Assembly: GCF_019703835.1 (NCBI RefSeq)
Contig: NZ_AP023055.1
Coordinates: forward strand, 868,001-932,000
DNA: 64,000 bases
DNA from: Thaumasiovibrio subtropicus
GTDB taxonomy: Bacteria > Pseudomonadota > Gammaproteobacteria > Enterobacterales > Vibrionaceae
Reading direction: 5' to 3'
The notes under the pieces are model-generated. The model was not told the origin of the DNA. It ran no database searches and saw nothing but the letters and a program-made list of their open reading frames with translations. Every line of letters starts with the position of its first letter. The stretch's first letter is position 1. This document shows, one piece after another, positions 45,520 through 54,985 of this stretch. The translations under genes and the position numbers were made by a program.

Positions 45520-46368
45520 ATGAAATCGGTACGTCATTCACATTCTACTCACACACCTAACGCGGGTTTTGTGTCTTTGGTTGGCGCAGGCCCAGGCGAT
45601 CCTGATCTGCTTACTGTCAAAGGGTTGCGAGTCATACAGAACGCCGAAGTCGTGGTCTACGACCGCTTGGTCTCGAAAGACATCTTAGCGCTTGCGCCTG
45701 CGGACGCGGAAATGGTCTACGTCGGCAAGCAATTGGATTACCACTCAGTGCCACAACCGCTGATTAATCAATTGCTGGTGGAATACGCACAAGCAGGCAA
45801 TCGCGTGGTGCGTTTAAAAGGCGGCGATTCCTTTATTTTCGGTCGAGGTGGTGAGGAGTTAGAGACTCTGGCAGAACACAATGTTCAATATGAAGTCGTT
45901 CCCGGAATTACCGCAGCGGCTGGTGCGACATCCTATGCTGGCATTCCACTGACCCATCGCGATTATGCGCAAGGCGTGCAGTTTATTACTGGCCATGTCC
46001 AAAAGCAGGGCGAGGAAGTCCAATGGCAAAACTTAACGGCAACGAATAACACCTTGGTTTTCTATATGGGTTTGAAACAGAGTGGGTATATTAGTGAAAA
46101 GCTGTCTGAACACGGTATGGATACGCATACCCCCTGCGCCATTATTCAACAAGGTACGACGGAGAATCAAAAAGTATGGTTGACTGATTTAACGCATCTT
46201 TCAGAAGCCGCGAAAGCAGCGAAAAGCCCAGCACTCATCGTGGTCGGTGAGGTAACAAAGCTGCACCGAAAGCTAAATTGGTTTTCCGTATCCGACATAG
46301 ATTCATGTTGTAATAACGAAAACCCACACGCCAATGTACTGGTTAATGAGTACGAAATATTGGATTAA
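45520..46368 (+). CDS. cobA: uroporphyrinogen-III C-methyltransferase (SUMT)
   Basis: 282 residues. It methylates uroporphyrinogen III twice with S-adenosylmethionine to give precorrin-2, the first step toward sirohaem, the cofactor of NirB. SUMT motifs are clear: VGAGPGDPDLLTVKGLR, VVYDRLVS, VVRLKGGDSFIFGRGGEE and VVPGITAAAGATSYAGIPLTHR. It lacks the CysG-type oxidase/ferrochelatase half, so another protein must finish sirohaem. It sits 78 bases after the channel gene in the nitrite operon. Confidence 0.93.
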   Translation: MKSVRHSHSTHTPNAGFVSLVGAGPGDPDLLTVKGLRVIQNAEVVVYDRLVSKDILALAPADAEMVYVGKQLDYHSVPQPLINQLLVEYAQAGNRVVRLKGGDSFIFGRGGEELETLAEHNVQYEVVPGITAAAGATSYAGIPLTHRDYAQGVQFITGHVQKQGEEVQWQNLTATNNTLVFYMGLKQSGYISEKLSEHGMDTHTPCAIIQQGTTENQKVWLTDLTHLSEAAKAAKSPALIVVGEVTKLHRKLNWFSVSDIDSCCNNENPHANVLVNEYEILD

Positions 46369-46512
46369 TAACGATAAGAGTTTAGATACTATCAACGATG
46401 AGTCGCAATTAAAGGCGATATTTTTCTTGTTTATTGAAAGCTCAATAGCGGAGTTTTAATCTGCCTGTGTTTTTAAAAGGAAATCAACCACGATGCGTTA
46501 AGGAGTCCAATC

Positions 46513-47631
46513 GTGAATGATCAGGCAGTCACTATCCGTCGAATGCGCTCTGATGAGCGGCCACTAGTTAAAGCGTTAATGCAAGGAGCTTTTCCCTTGT
46601 TGATGCGGCTTTTTCTCTCATTTTCGCCATGGGTGTTAGTTGCGGAACGTAACGGCGCGCTTGTAGGTGGCGTTGTGTTAAAGATGTTTGCCCTGCCTAA
46701 GGGCTTAAAAGCGGGGCTCGTGTCGCTAATCTTTGCCTCAAGTGAGCATGCTGGCCGCGGAGTAGGAAAGGCACTTGCGGCTGATGGGGTTCAGTTATTA
46801 GAGAAAGAAGGTTGCGATAAAATCTTCGCTTGTGTTGAAGGGCATAATACAAACTCAAGTCGACTGTTTGTCGCCCAAGGCTTTGAGCGTTTATCGCTTT
46901 GGCAACAGTTTAAAGGATATGGCCTTGCTATTTTACCTATTTGGTTCCAAAGCTTGCACATCTTCGATATTGGATTTTTCTTGTGGGAAAAAGACACTTC
47001 CAATAATGAAGATAAGCAAGTCAGCCAAGGTGTTAACCCACCTAGTGGCAATCAAGCGATTGCTTGGTTGTTTGTCTTAGTTGCGCACATTGCGATTTTC
47101 TCGCTTTCTTATTTCCGTATGGGTACGTGGCAATCAGAGGTGTTTTGCTTACTGGCATTTTCATTTACCACACTGTTTGTGGTACGAAGTAGTTTAATGG
47201 TAATCGTGGCAACAACGGCCAAACACGCTTATGAATTTAGAATCTGGGAGTCAGGCTTAACACTGTCGACGCTCATAGCGACGGTATTTGGCGGTGGTGT
47301 CATAGCCCCCGGCAGTTACTATCCAAAAGGTGAGCAGTGGAAATACCAAAATGAGATGCCTTTGATGGCTAAAATGGCCCTCACTGCCTCAATCGGATTA
47401 CTAGTGTTGCTAAGCGCCGTGTACTGGCTAGTAAATTATGGCGGACTGCCTGCTGAATATCTGCCATACGGTGAGACACTATTAACCTTCGGTATGAACC
47501 TGTTGGTGATCGATATTCTGTTACCTTTCTTTCCGTTAGCCTCTTATAACGGCAGGCGATTATGGGAATGGAACAAGGTGATATGGGGCCTAATCGCACT
47601 GCCAACCGCCGGACTGGTTTATTTGATTTAA
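46513..47631 (+). CDS. GNAT acetyltransferase fused to an inactive site-2-protease-like membrane domain
   Basis: 372 residues. Residues 1-140 form a GNAT acetyltransferase (AGRGVGKALAADGVQLL is the acetyl-CoA loop; NSSRLFVAQGFERLS the end). Residues about 175-372 hold several membrane helices. This part resembles prokaryotic M50/site-2-protease-like proteins, with EFRIWESGLTLSTLIATVFGGGVIAPGSYY and FPLASYNGRRLWEWNKVIWG where active relatives have HExxH before the first and an LDG motif in the second. The HExxH is missing, so the protease part is probably inactive. GTG start supported by AGGAGTCCAATC. Substrate is unknown. Confidence 0.7.
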   Translation: MNDQAVTIRRMRSDERPLVKALMQGAFPLLMRLFLSFSPWVLVAERNGALVGGVVLKMFALPKGLKAGLVSLIFASSEHAGRGVGKALAADGVQLLEKEGCDKIFACVEGHNTNSSRLFVAQGFERLSLWQQFKGYGLAILPIWFQSLHIFDIGFFLWEKDTSNNEDKQVSQGVNPPSGNQAIAWLFVLVAHIAIFSLSYFRMGTWQSEVFCLLAFSFTTLFVVRSSLMVIVATTAKHAYEFRIWESGLTLSTLIATVFGGGVIAPGSYYPKGEQWKYQNEMPLMAKMALTASIGLLVLLSAVYWLVNYGGLPAEYLPYGETLLTFGMNLLVIDILLPFFPLASYNGRRLWEWNKVIWGLIALPTAGLVYLI

Positions 47632-47827
47632 TTGATCCGACCAATAAAAAGCGTCGTCATAGTGGTGCAGACAAGTGTGCCCACTATGGTGGCCTTGATA
47701 TAATAGCCGAGTGGCTTGAGGATATTTGGTGAATTATCAGATTGTGAGTGCCAGTCATTTGAGGATCGCGTTGGTGACTTCGCATATCAAGACTAACAGT
47801 GTGTCAGTCGAAAGTAGCATCGCGAGG

Positions 47828-48427
47828 TTAACAATTTTCACATGATAAATGGTTCGTTAATTTATTGCTTAGTGGGTAAGGCTGTTCTTTCGGCAATAGA
47901 TGATTAGCCGCTTGTAAATTTCCGAGTTGAATGTGGCTATGCATCTTGGCTGCTAATGGTGTGATATCTTCTATCGCCACTATCCATTCATTGACATATT
48001 TTTCGACGGCCTGATTTGATAGGCCTATTTGAATTGATCTGTGATCGAGAGGGTTAAAGTGAAAGTCTCGCTCAGGATCCCACTGGATACGCACCGGTGT
48101 GCTTTTTTTCACGCGTTGCCACTCTTCTTTATCAGCATACTTTTTGTAATCATGACTCAGCACACTGTTTTCGAGCGCCCACTCGAACCCTTTCCTCGTG
48201 ATATCAATAGCGAGAATACGGTTCTGTCCAGAATCTTTCAGGCCCCATCCGGCGCGATACATCATCCACAGAAATGACGGTTTTATCCAAGTCATCCGTT
48301 CTAGTTTAAAAGGGGGAGACTGAAACGTTTTGTGAGACAGCGCACTATCGGCTATAGCGTCATTAAAGGCCTGATAAACACGAATTGTTTCATCGCTGAA
48401 TAGAGCGCGAATCTGGCGATTGGGCAT
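47828..48427 (-). CDS. DUF4291 family protein
   Basis: 199 residues from the ATG at 48427; the frame extends one TTG codon further. The family core is easily recognised: ETIRVYQAFNDAIAD, FKLERMTWIKPSFLWMMYRAGW and the later QWDPERDFHFNPLDHRSIQIGL. It has no membrane part or signal peptide. No function has been established. It is monocistronic. Confidence 0.85.
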   Translation of the reverse strand: MPNRQIRALFSDETIRVYQAFNDAIADSALSHKTFQSPPFKLERMTWIKPSFLWMMYRAGWGLKDSGQNRILAIDITRKGFEWALENSVLSHDYKKYADKEEWQRVKKSTPVRIQWDPERDFHFNPLDHRSIQIGLSNQAVEKYVNEWIVAIEDITPLAAKMHSHIQLGNLQAANHLLPKEQPYPLSNKLTNHLSCENC

Positions 48428-48522
48428 CAAAGAAATGTCCTCTGTGGGTAACTAGTGACAGATTTTTTTGTTTAGTTGAGCAGATTGCAAACGAACATTC
48501 AGAATAATGGAAGATAGCAAAC

Positions 48523-48552
48523 AAAAAAGGCGAACCCAACGGATCGCCTTTG
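48523..48552 (-). terminator. gcvP terminator
   Basis: AAAGGCGA / TCGCCTTT stem with a loop of ten bases; the minus strand ends in a run of six T. It lies 19 bases after the gcvP stop. Confidence 0.8.
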
Positions 48553-48570
48553 TGTTATTCATTGCTCATA

Positions 48571-51453
48571 TCAATCTTCAATATAGTTTTCGATTGAAGG
48601 ACATGAACAGATGAGGTTACGGTCGCCGAATACATTGTCGACACGGTTGACGGTCGGCCAGTATTTTGATGCTTTCACCTGAGCAGATGGGAAACAGGCA
48701 ACTTCACGGCTGTAGGCATGCGGCCATTCCGTGAGCGACAAATCGACTTGTGTATGCGGTGCATTAACAAGCGGGTTGTCTTCAAGTGACCAATCTCCGT
48801 TTTGGACTTTCTCGATTTCTTCACGGATGGCGATAAGCGCATCACAGAAGCGATCGAGTTCAGCCAAATCTTCTGATTCCGTTGGCTCTATCATCAAGGT
48901 GCCCGCAACAGGGAATGACATGGTTGGCGCGTGGAAACCGTAGTCCATTAAGCGCTTCGCAATATCTTCTTCACTGATGCCAGATGCTTCTTTGATTGGG
49001 CGAATATCAACGATACATTCATGGGCAATGCGGCCCTGCGTACCACGGTAGAGTACAGGGTAGTGTGGGCGTAAACGCTCCATCACATAGTTTGCATTTA
49101 GAATAGCAAGCTTGGTTGCTTCAGTAAGACCTTGTTCACCCATCATCGCGATGTATGCATAAGAGATCGGCAAGATAGAGGCGCTACCAAGTTGTGCCGC
49201 AGAAACCGCGTACTGGGTCTCTTCTTTCTGATCTGCAAACTCAACGTGACCCGGGATAAACGGCGCGAGGTGTGACTTCACACCAATTGGGCCCATACCC
49301 GGACCACCACCACCGTGTGGGATACAGAAGGTCTTGTGGAGGTTAAGGTGTGAAACATCTGAGCCGATGAAGCCCGGACTTGTCAGACCAACCTGTGCGT
49401 TCATGTTTGCACCATCAAGATAGACTTGACCGCCCGCTTCATGAACAAGCTCACACACTTCCTGTACCGCTTCTTCATACACGCCATGCGTTGACGGATA
49501 GGTAATCATGATGCACGACAGGTTATCGCGGTGTTTTTCAATCTTTGCATTCAGATCATCGACATCGATGTTGCCGTCATCGTCACATCCTACAACGACA
49601 ACTTTCATTGATACCATGGCGGCAGATGCCGGGTTCGTACCGTGAGCTGAGCTTGGGATGAGACACACATTACGGTGGCCTTCACCGTTGTGTTGATGGT
49701 AACGCTGAATGGCAATGAGACCTGCATACTCACCTTGCGCCCCTGAGTTAGGCTGTAGCGAGAACGCGTCATAACCGGTTACTTCGCAAAGCATTTTGGT
49801 TAAGCGTGTTGCCAGCTCATCATAACCCTCAGTTTGCGCTGCTGGCGCAAACGGGTGAAGCGCACCGAACTCGGGCCAAGTCACTGGAATCATCTCGGCG
49901 GCAGCGTTGAGTTTCATGGTACAGCTACCCAGTGGGATCATGCCGTGAGTCAGTGAGAAGTCTTTGTTTTCAAGTGCTTTTAGGTAACGCATCATCTGCG
50001 TTTCACTGTGGTGCGTATTGAAAACAGGGTGGGTGAGGTACTTAGATTCGCGTCGACAAGCGGCTGGAATCGCGCAAAACTCTTCAGCGGCAATCGCGGC
50101 TGAGATAGCCTGCGTATCCAGTTTTGCATCAGTAAACACCGCGATGATGTCGTTGACGTCATCCAGTGTTGTGGTTTCATCGAGGCTAACACCCAGTTGC
50201 GATGGGAGCTTACGCAAGTTGAGACCGCTGGCGAGTGCTTGTGCATAGATAGCATCGGTATTTTCGCCGCTATCAACTGTCACGGTATCAAAGAAGGCCT
50301 TGTGCGCGAGTGATACGCCTGCATCTGTTAGTGCCTTGGCAAGTACAGCGGTTAGGTGATGTACACGACGGCCGATGGTTTTCAGACCTTCAGGACCGTG
50401 ATAAACCGCGTAGAAGGCGGCCATATTGGCAAGCAATGCCTGTGCCGTACAGATGTTTGAGGTCGCTTTTTCGCGACGGATGTGTTGTTCACGGGTTTGC
50501 ATCGCCATGCGCAGTGCTTGGTTATCGTGACGGTCTTTAGAGACACCAATCACACGACCCGGCATGGTACGCTTGTATTTGTCACGGGTTGCCATGAATG
50601 CGGCATGAGGACCGCCAAAGCCCATTGGGACACCAAAACGTTGAGCACTACCGATAACCACATCCGCACCCATCTCACCAGGTGGGGTGAGTACTGTCAG
50701 AGCTAGTAGATCAGACGCAACCGCCACTAAGGTCTTGTTACCGTGGGCTGCATTGATGATGTCGGTCAGGTCACGGACTTGTCCGGTTGTTCCTGGGTAC
50801 TGCAACAATGCGCCGAATGCATCATGCTGTGGCAGCGATTCAGTGTCAGCGATGACGATGTCGAAGCCCATGAATTCCGCGCGCGTTTTAACGACGTCGA
50901 TCGTTTGCGGGTGAACATCGCTCGCAATGAAGAACAGGTTGCTTTTACTCTTACCTGCTCGCTGACACAATGTCATTGCCTCAGCCGCGGCAGTCGCTTC
51001 ATCGAGTAGCGATGCGTTCGCGAGATCCATGCCCGTCAGGTCCATCACCATTTGTTGATAGTTGAGCAGGCTTTCTAGGCGCCCTTGCGAAATTTCTGGC
51101 TGATACGGTGTGTATGCTGTATACCAACCTGGGTTTTCCAGCACATTGCGAAGAATCACGTTTGGGGTAAATGTGTTGTAGTAACCTTGACCAATGTAGC
51201 TGCGGTTAACGACGTTTTTCTCTGCGATAGCACGCAAACTAGCCAGCATATCGGCTTCGCTTTGCGGTGCATCCAATTCCATCGGCTTAGGCAGTCGAAT
51301 AGAGGCAGGTACGGTTTCCTCAATCAGTTGATCAACACTGGTTGCGTTGACAACGTCCAGCATTTTGGATTGTTGAGCAGCATCTGGTCCGTTGTGACGA
51401 CGAATAAAATCGCTATCGCCACTCAGTGATTGCAGGAAAGTCATCTCTGTCAT
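48571..51453 (-). CDS. gcvP: glycine dehydrogenase (P protein of glycine cleavage)
   Basis: 960 residues, full length. This PLP enzyme decarboxylates glycine and transfers the aminomethyl group to the lipoyl arm of GcvH. It shows the two-lobed P-protein organisation; the PLP lysine is in LNLHKTFCIPHGGGGPGMGPIG (about 705-726), after VYLDGANMNAQVGL. Further conserved parts are GQGYYNTFTPNVILRN and EGHRNVCLIPSSAHGTNPASA. It follows gcvH by 84 bases on the same strand. A PurR-type site upstream of gcvH probably serves both. Confidence 0.95.
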   Translation of the reverse strand: MTEMTFLQSLSGDSDFIRRHNGPDAAQQSKMLDVVNATSVDQLIEETVPASIRLPKPMELDAPQSEADMLASLRAIAEKNVVNRSYIGQGYYNTFTPNVILRNVLENPGWYTAYTPYQPEISQGRLESLLNYQQMVMDLTGMDLANASLLDEATAAAEAMTLCQRAGKSKSNLFFIASDVHPQTIDVVKTRAEFMGFDIVIADTESLPQHDAFGALLQYPGTTGQVRDLTDIINAAHGNKTLVAVASDLLALTVLTPPGEMGADVVIGSAQRFGVPMGFGGPHAAFMATRDKYKRTMPGRVIGVSKDRHDNQALRMAMQTREQHIRREKATSNICTAQALLANMAAFYAVYHGPEGLKTIGRRVHHLTAVLAKALTDAGVSLAHKAFFDTVTVDSGENTDAIYAQALASGLNLRKLPSQLGVSLDETTTLDDVNDIIAVFTDAKLDTQAISAAIAAEEFCAIPAACRRESKYLTHPVFNTHHSETQMMRYLKALENKDFSLTHGMIPLGSCTMKLNAAAEMIPVTWPEFGALHPFAPAAQTEGYDELATRLTKMLCEVTGYDAFSLQPNSGAQGEYAGLIAIQRYHQHNGEGHRNVCLIPSSAHGTNPASAAMVSMKVVVVGCDDDGNIDVDDLNAKIEKHRDNLSCIMITYPSTHGVYEEAVQEVCELVHEAGGQVYLDGANMNAQVGLTSPGFIGSDVSHLNLHKTFCIPHGGGGPGMGPIGVKSHLAPFIPGHVEFADQKEETQYAVSAAQLGSASILPISYAYIAMMGEQGLTEATKLAILNANYVMERLRPHYPVLYRGTQGRIAHECIVDIRPIKEASGISEEDIAKRLMDYGFHAPTMSFPVAGTLMIEPTESEDLAELDRFCDALIAIREEIEKVQNGDWSLEDNPLVNAPHTQVDLSLTEWPHAYSREVACFPSAQVKASKYWPTVNRVDNVFGDRNLICSCPSIENYIED

Positions 51454-51537
51454 AATGGTGTCCCTGTTATGAAAAGGAGCAGCATAGTGCTGCTCTTTGG
51501 GTATCTTTACTTTCTGTGTACGTCTTCGCGCACGCTT

Positions 51538-51915
51538 TTAGTCGTCTAGACCTTCTAGATACGTCTCAGCATCTTTAAGGTTCTCTAGCTCACTCGCATC
51601 GCTAAGTTTAATCTTAGCAATCCAGCCGCCTTCGTAAGGTTCTTCGTTAACCAGCTCAGGGCTATCTTCTAGCTCTTCGTTGATTTCAACAATTTCGCCT
51701 GTTACTGGCGCGTAGATGTCTGATGCCGCTTTTACTGACTCAACCAGTGAGAAAGACTCACCCGCTTCTGTTTCGTCACCCACTTCTGGCAAATCAACAA
51801 ATACCACATCACCCAATAGTCCTTGAGCGTGGTTAGAAATACCGACCGTGATGGTACCGTCGCCGTTATCCAGAACCCACTCGTGAGACTCAGTGAACTT
51901 CAGGGTATTTTCCAT
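51538..51915 (-). CDS. gcvH: GcvH, lipoyl carrier of glycine cleavage
   Basis: 125 residues if started at the ATG at 51915 (MENTLKFTESHEWV), preceded by AAGGAGAAAACA; the open frame to 51945 has ten unlikely extra residues. The lipoylated lysine is in LVESVKAASDIYAPVTGEI (about residue 63). GcvH shuttles the aminomethyl group between GcvP and GcvT. It heads the gcvH-gcvP pair. Confidence 0.95.
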   Translation of the reverse strand: MENTLKFTESHEWVLDNGDGTITVGISNHAQGLLGDVVFVDLPEVGDETEAGESFSLVESVKAASDIYAPVTGEIVEINEELEDSPELVNEEPYEGGWIAKIKLSDASELENLKDAETYLEGLDD

Positions 51916-52228
51916 TGTTTTCTCCTTGCTTGTCGCTAGACACACAGTGCAGTGTAATGACTATGTTTCTTATAGTGGAAATTGGTTTTAAGTAATATTG
52001 CTAATATGTTAAGCAAACGTTTGCTTCTTGTCACTCTGTTTCTTACAATATTGACCACTGAATGGGTGTTTTTAAAGCGATTTCCTCTGTTAAAGTGAGC
52101 CACCTCATTGTTTTATCGGCTCGGTTATGGTTTTGGTTATCTTATTCACACTCTTGACAAGAATTACTTGTACCAGAAGTTTCCTATGTGAAACTTTGCG
52201 AGATCTTCAATGGTAAAGCGAGTTTGAT
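51916..52228. promoter_or_regulatory. divergent glycine-cleavage regulatory region
   Basis: A 313-base gap between gcvH and the regulator gene. AAGCAAACGTTTGCTT at 52011-52026 is a perfect 16-bp palindrome that agrees with the PurR consensus ACGCAAACGTTTGCGT at 14 positions. AAGTTTC-CTATGT-GAAACTT at 52177-52196 lies 32 bases before the regulator gene, next to a TTGACA at 52154. PurR represses the gcv operon in E. coli. The glycine riboswitch signature was looked for and not seen. Confidence 0.7.
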
Positions 52229-52849
52229 GTGAAAAATCAGGATGAATACCCATCGATGGCGATTGAACGTCGTGAGGGACAAACGGACAGTGTCGCACCA
52301 TTAAAGCTTGGCGAACGGATCAAGGATATACGTGCGCAGCAAGGCTTAACGCTCGAAGAAGCGAGCAAGTTAACGGGATTGGCGCGGTCGACGTTATCTA
52401 AAATCGAAAATGAGCAAATTTCGCCTACCTTTCAGGCAATGCAAAAGCTCGCCAGCGGCTTGAACATCGACATGCCACAGCTGTTTTCGCCGCCAAAGCA
52501 AGTGGTTGCGACAGGCCGAATGGATGTCACGTTAAAAGAGCAGGGCAAACCACACCCAACCACAACCTATGAACACGAGTTGCTGGCGACCCAGCTTCGC
52601 AACAAGAAAATGATGCCGTTTAAAACTATCGTGCGGGCACGTCAATTTGAAGACTATCCTGATTGGATACGCCACGATGGCGAGGAGTTCTTGTTAGTAC
52701 TCCGTGGCAGCATTCTCTTCTATAGCGAATTTTATGAACCACGGATTCTCCATGAAGGAGACTCCACCTACTACGATGCCACCATGGGACATATGTTGGT
52801 ATCACACAGTGAGGAAGATGCCCAAATCTTATGGGTGACAACATCATGA
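52229..52849 (+). CDS. XRE-family regulator with cupin domain
   Basis: 206 residues. A helix-turn-helix of the XRE type (about 27-80, LGERIKDIRAQQGLTLEEAS, then KLTGLARSTLSKIENEQISPTF) is followed by a cupin beta-barrel (about 135-206, WIRHDGEEFLLVLRGSILFYSE). This layout is usual for small-molecule-sensing regulators. It lies 45 bases before gcvT on the same strand and divergent from gcvH, so it probably controls the glycine genes. The start used is GTG; an ATG at 52256 is an alternative. Its ligand is unknown. Confidence 0.82.
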   Translation: MKNQDEYPSMAIERREGQTDSVAPLKLGERIKDIRAQQGLTLEEASKLTGLARSTLSKIENEQISPTFQAMQKLASGLNIDMPQLFSPPKQVVATGRMDVTLKEQGKPHPTTTYEHELLATQLRNKKMMPFKTIVRARQFEDYPDWIRHDGEEFLLVLRGSILFYSEFYEPRILHEGDSTYYDATMGHMLVSHSEEDAQILWVTTS

Positions 52850-52894
52850 GTTGTCATCGGGCGCTGCCGACACGCAATTTCTCAAGGAGAACAC

Positions 52895-54013
52895 ATGTCT
52901 GAAACATTGCTAAATACCCCTTTGTACGATCTGCACATCGCATCTGGTGCGAAAATGGTTCCGTTCGCCGGGTATAACATGCCAGTGCAGTACGCACTTG
53001 GTGTTAAAAAAGAGCATATTCATTGTCGTGAGAACGCTGGTCTGTTTGACGTTTCCCACATGGGGCAGGTGATCTTACGGGGTGATAATGCTGCCAAGGT
53101 GCTTGAGAAGCTGGTTCCTGTCGATATCGTGGACCTACCTGTTGGCAAACAGCGTTATGCGTTGTTCACCAATGAACAGGGTGGTCTGATGGATGACTTA
53201 ATGGTCACAAACTACGGTGATCACCTTTACGTTGTGGTCAATGCGGCGTGTAAAGCACAAGACATTGCCCATATGGAAGCGAATTTAAGTGACGGCGTCA
53301 CCTTGGAGCGTCTTGACGACCATGCATTGCTGGCGATACAAGGGCCTAAAGCGGCAGAAGTGTTAGCGACATTGAACCCAGCCGTTAGCACAATGGTGTT
53401 TATGGATTCAGCCCGCCTTGAACTGAATGGTGTGGAGTGTATTGTCAGTCGCTCTGGCTATACCGGTGAAGATGGTTTTGAGATTTCTGTACCAGCAGAT
53501 GGGGCGGAAGCGCTAGCTAAAGTATTAACCGATCATGAACTCGTTGAGTGGATTGGCCTTGGCGCACGTGACTCACTTCGCCTAGAATGCGGCCTGTGTC
53601 TCTATGGTCATGACATTGATACAACAACAACGCCAGTCGAAGCCAGCTTACTGTGGGCTATCAGCAAGAATCGCCGCCGCGGTGGTGAACGTGAAGGCGG
53701 TTTTCCGGGCGCTGATATCATTCTTGAGCAGATTGAAACAAAGGCCGTGGATCGCAAACGTATTGGCTTGATCGGACACAGTAAAGCACCGGTGCGAGAA
53801 GGCACAAAACTGTTTGATGCAGAAGACAATGAAATTGGTATCGTTACATCAGGTACGTTCGGCCCTACAAAGGGCGCGCCTGTCGCAATGGGGTACTTAC
53901 CGACGGCACTGGCTGTGGTTGGTACTGAAGTCTTTGCAGAAGTACGTGGTAAAAAACTGCCGATGACGGTAGAAAAGATGCCATTCGTACCGCAACGCTA
54001 CTATCGTGGTTGA
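52895..54013 (+). CDS. gcvT: aminomethyltransferase (T protein of glycine cleavage)
   Basis: 372 residues. It takes the aminomethyl group from GcvH and passes a methylene to tetrahydrofolate, releasing ammonia. GcvT motifs: MPVQYALGVKKEHIHCRENAG, FDVSHMGQ, SRSGYTGEDGFEIS and LRLECGLCLYGHDID. AAGGAGAACAC precedes the ATG. It follows the XRE-cupin gene and ends at a strong terminator. With gcvP and gcvH on the other strand, the window has all three dedicated components; Lpd is elsewhere. Confidence 0.95.
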   Translation: MSETLLNTPLYDLHIASGAKMVPFAGYNMPVQYALGVKKEHIHCRENAGLFDVSHMGQVILRGDNAAKVLEKLVPVDIVDLPVGKQRYALFTNEQGGLMDDLMVTNYGDHLYVVVNAACKAQDIAHMEANLSDGVTLERLDDHALLAIQGPKAAEVLATLNPAVSTMVFMDSARLELNGVECIVSRSGYTGEDGFEISVPADGAEALAKVLTDHELVEWIGLGARDSLRLECGLCLYGHDIDTTTTPVEASLLWAISKNRRRGGEREGGFPGADIILEQIETKAVDRKRIGLIGHSKAPVREGTKLFDAEDNEIGIVTSGTFGPTKGAPVAMGYLPTALAVVGTEVFAEVRGKKLPMTVEKMPFVPQRYYRG

Positions 54014-54040
54014 TTGTTCAACAACATGAATTTTAAACAG

Positions 54041-54068
54041 AAAGGAGCACAGTTTTTGCTCCTTTTTT
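54041..54068 (+). terminator. gcvT terminator
   Basis: AAAGGAGCA / TGCTCCTTT stem with a 7-base loop, followed by a run of T. Confidence 0.83.
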
Positions 54069-54129
54069 TCATCCGTAACCGTGCGTTTTTGACCATGGGT
54101 CGTCTTCGTTCTAACTGGCTATCGATTGC

Positions 54130-54759
54130 TTAAACATAAACCGTGATGTGTTGCTTGGGCATTCTTTTAAATGCAAAAGAAAACAACACAAGGCTTGTCA
54201 ACGCACCTAAGGTATCGCACAGCATATCTTTTTGTGCATCCCAGATATCGCCTTGAGAGCCCAGAAAAGCGATACCCTCATCGCCACCAGCAAGCTCGGC
54301 ATACCACCATTCAATGATCTCATAGCCCGCTGCGATAGCCATAATGGCAAACAATCCGAAAAGAGAACAGATCAGCGGTTTAGCGTGACCTTTGCGGTAG
54401 AGGTATTCAGCGATGGGATAAGCATAGAAACCAATAGAGTAGTGGGCCACGCGGTCAAAATGGTTTCGTTCTGACCCAATCAAATGGTTAAACCAATCGA
54501 AGGGCACTTCTGCGAACGTATATTTTGCCCCAATGGTGTGCAAAATGAGCCAAACAAACATAAGTAGATAAGCAGTGTTGCTGAATGTGAAACGGCGGGA
54601 AATTAACAAGACAATAGAAAACACGCCGACTACAGGTAGGATTTCAGCAATCCAGACTGGCCTTGAGTGGGGCTGGTACATAGAGAAAAGCAGCGTCGCA
54701 ATAAATACTCCGCTCAATACGTTGAGTATGAGCGGAAAACGCTGGATTGAGTTCTTCAT
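54130..54759 (-). CDS. YjdF/DUF2238 family membrane protein
   Basis: 209 residues with five or six membrane helices and the family's conserved acidic and histidine residues between them: HTIGAKYTFAEVPF, then DRVAHYSIGFYAYPIAEYL, and EIIEWWYAELAGGDEG with DAQKDMLCDTLGAL. These would face one side of the inner membrane. Function is not known. GATGACATT lies before the ATG, a weak ribosome site. Confidence 0.8.
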   Translation of the reverse strand: MKNSIQRFPLILNVLSGVFIATLLFSMYQPHSRPVWIAEILPVVGVFSIVLLISRRFTFSNTAYLLMFVWLILHTIGAKYTFAEVPFDWFNHLIGSERNHFDRVAHYSIGFYAYPIAEYLYRKGHAKPLICSLFGLFAIMAIAAGYEIIEWWYAELAGGDEGIAFLGSQGDIWDAQKDMLCDTLGALTSLVLFSFAFKRMPKQHITVYV

Positions 54760-54861
54760 AATGTCATCCTGAACGTTATAAAACAGTGTGCAAAATATAA
54801 GTTAAAAATAATGAACGACGTTCATTTGTTGCTATCATGTCATATTGTTGAGTAATTGCAA

Positions 54862-54894
54862 CAAAAAAAAAGCGCACTTCGATTGAAGTGCGCT
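54862..54894 (-). terminator. terminator of the SbtA-like gene
   Basis: Perfect 10-bp stem AGCGCACTTC / GAAGTGCGCT with a GATT loop; the minus strand ends in a run of nine T. Confidence 0.85.
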
Positions 54895-54985
54895 AAAACC
54901 ATAAGGCATGAATATGAAAAAGTAGTCTCGCCGTTTTTCATCGCAGTGAAGGTTGGCTATGTGACAATGTCACACTGTATTCCGG

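Noticed and set aside
51916..52228. Glycine riboswitch upstream of the glycine-cleavage genes
   Set aside because: Glycine riboswitches are known at gcv genes, but the conserved core strings were not found on either strand in the gap, nor in the 45 bases before gcvT.
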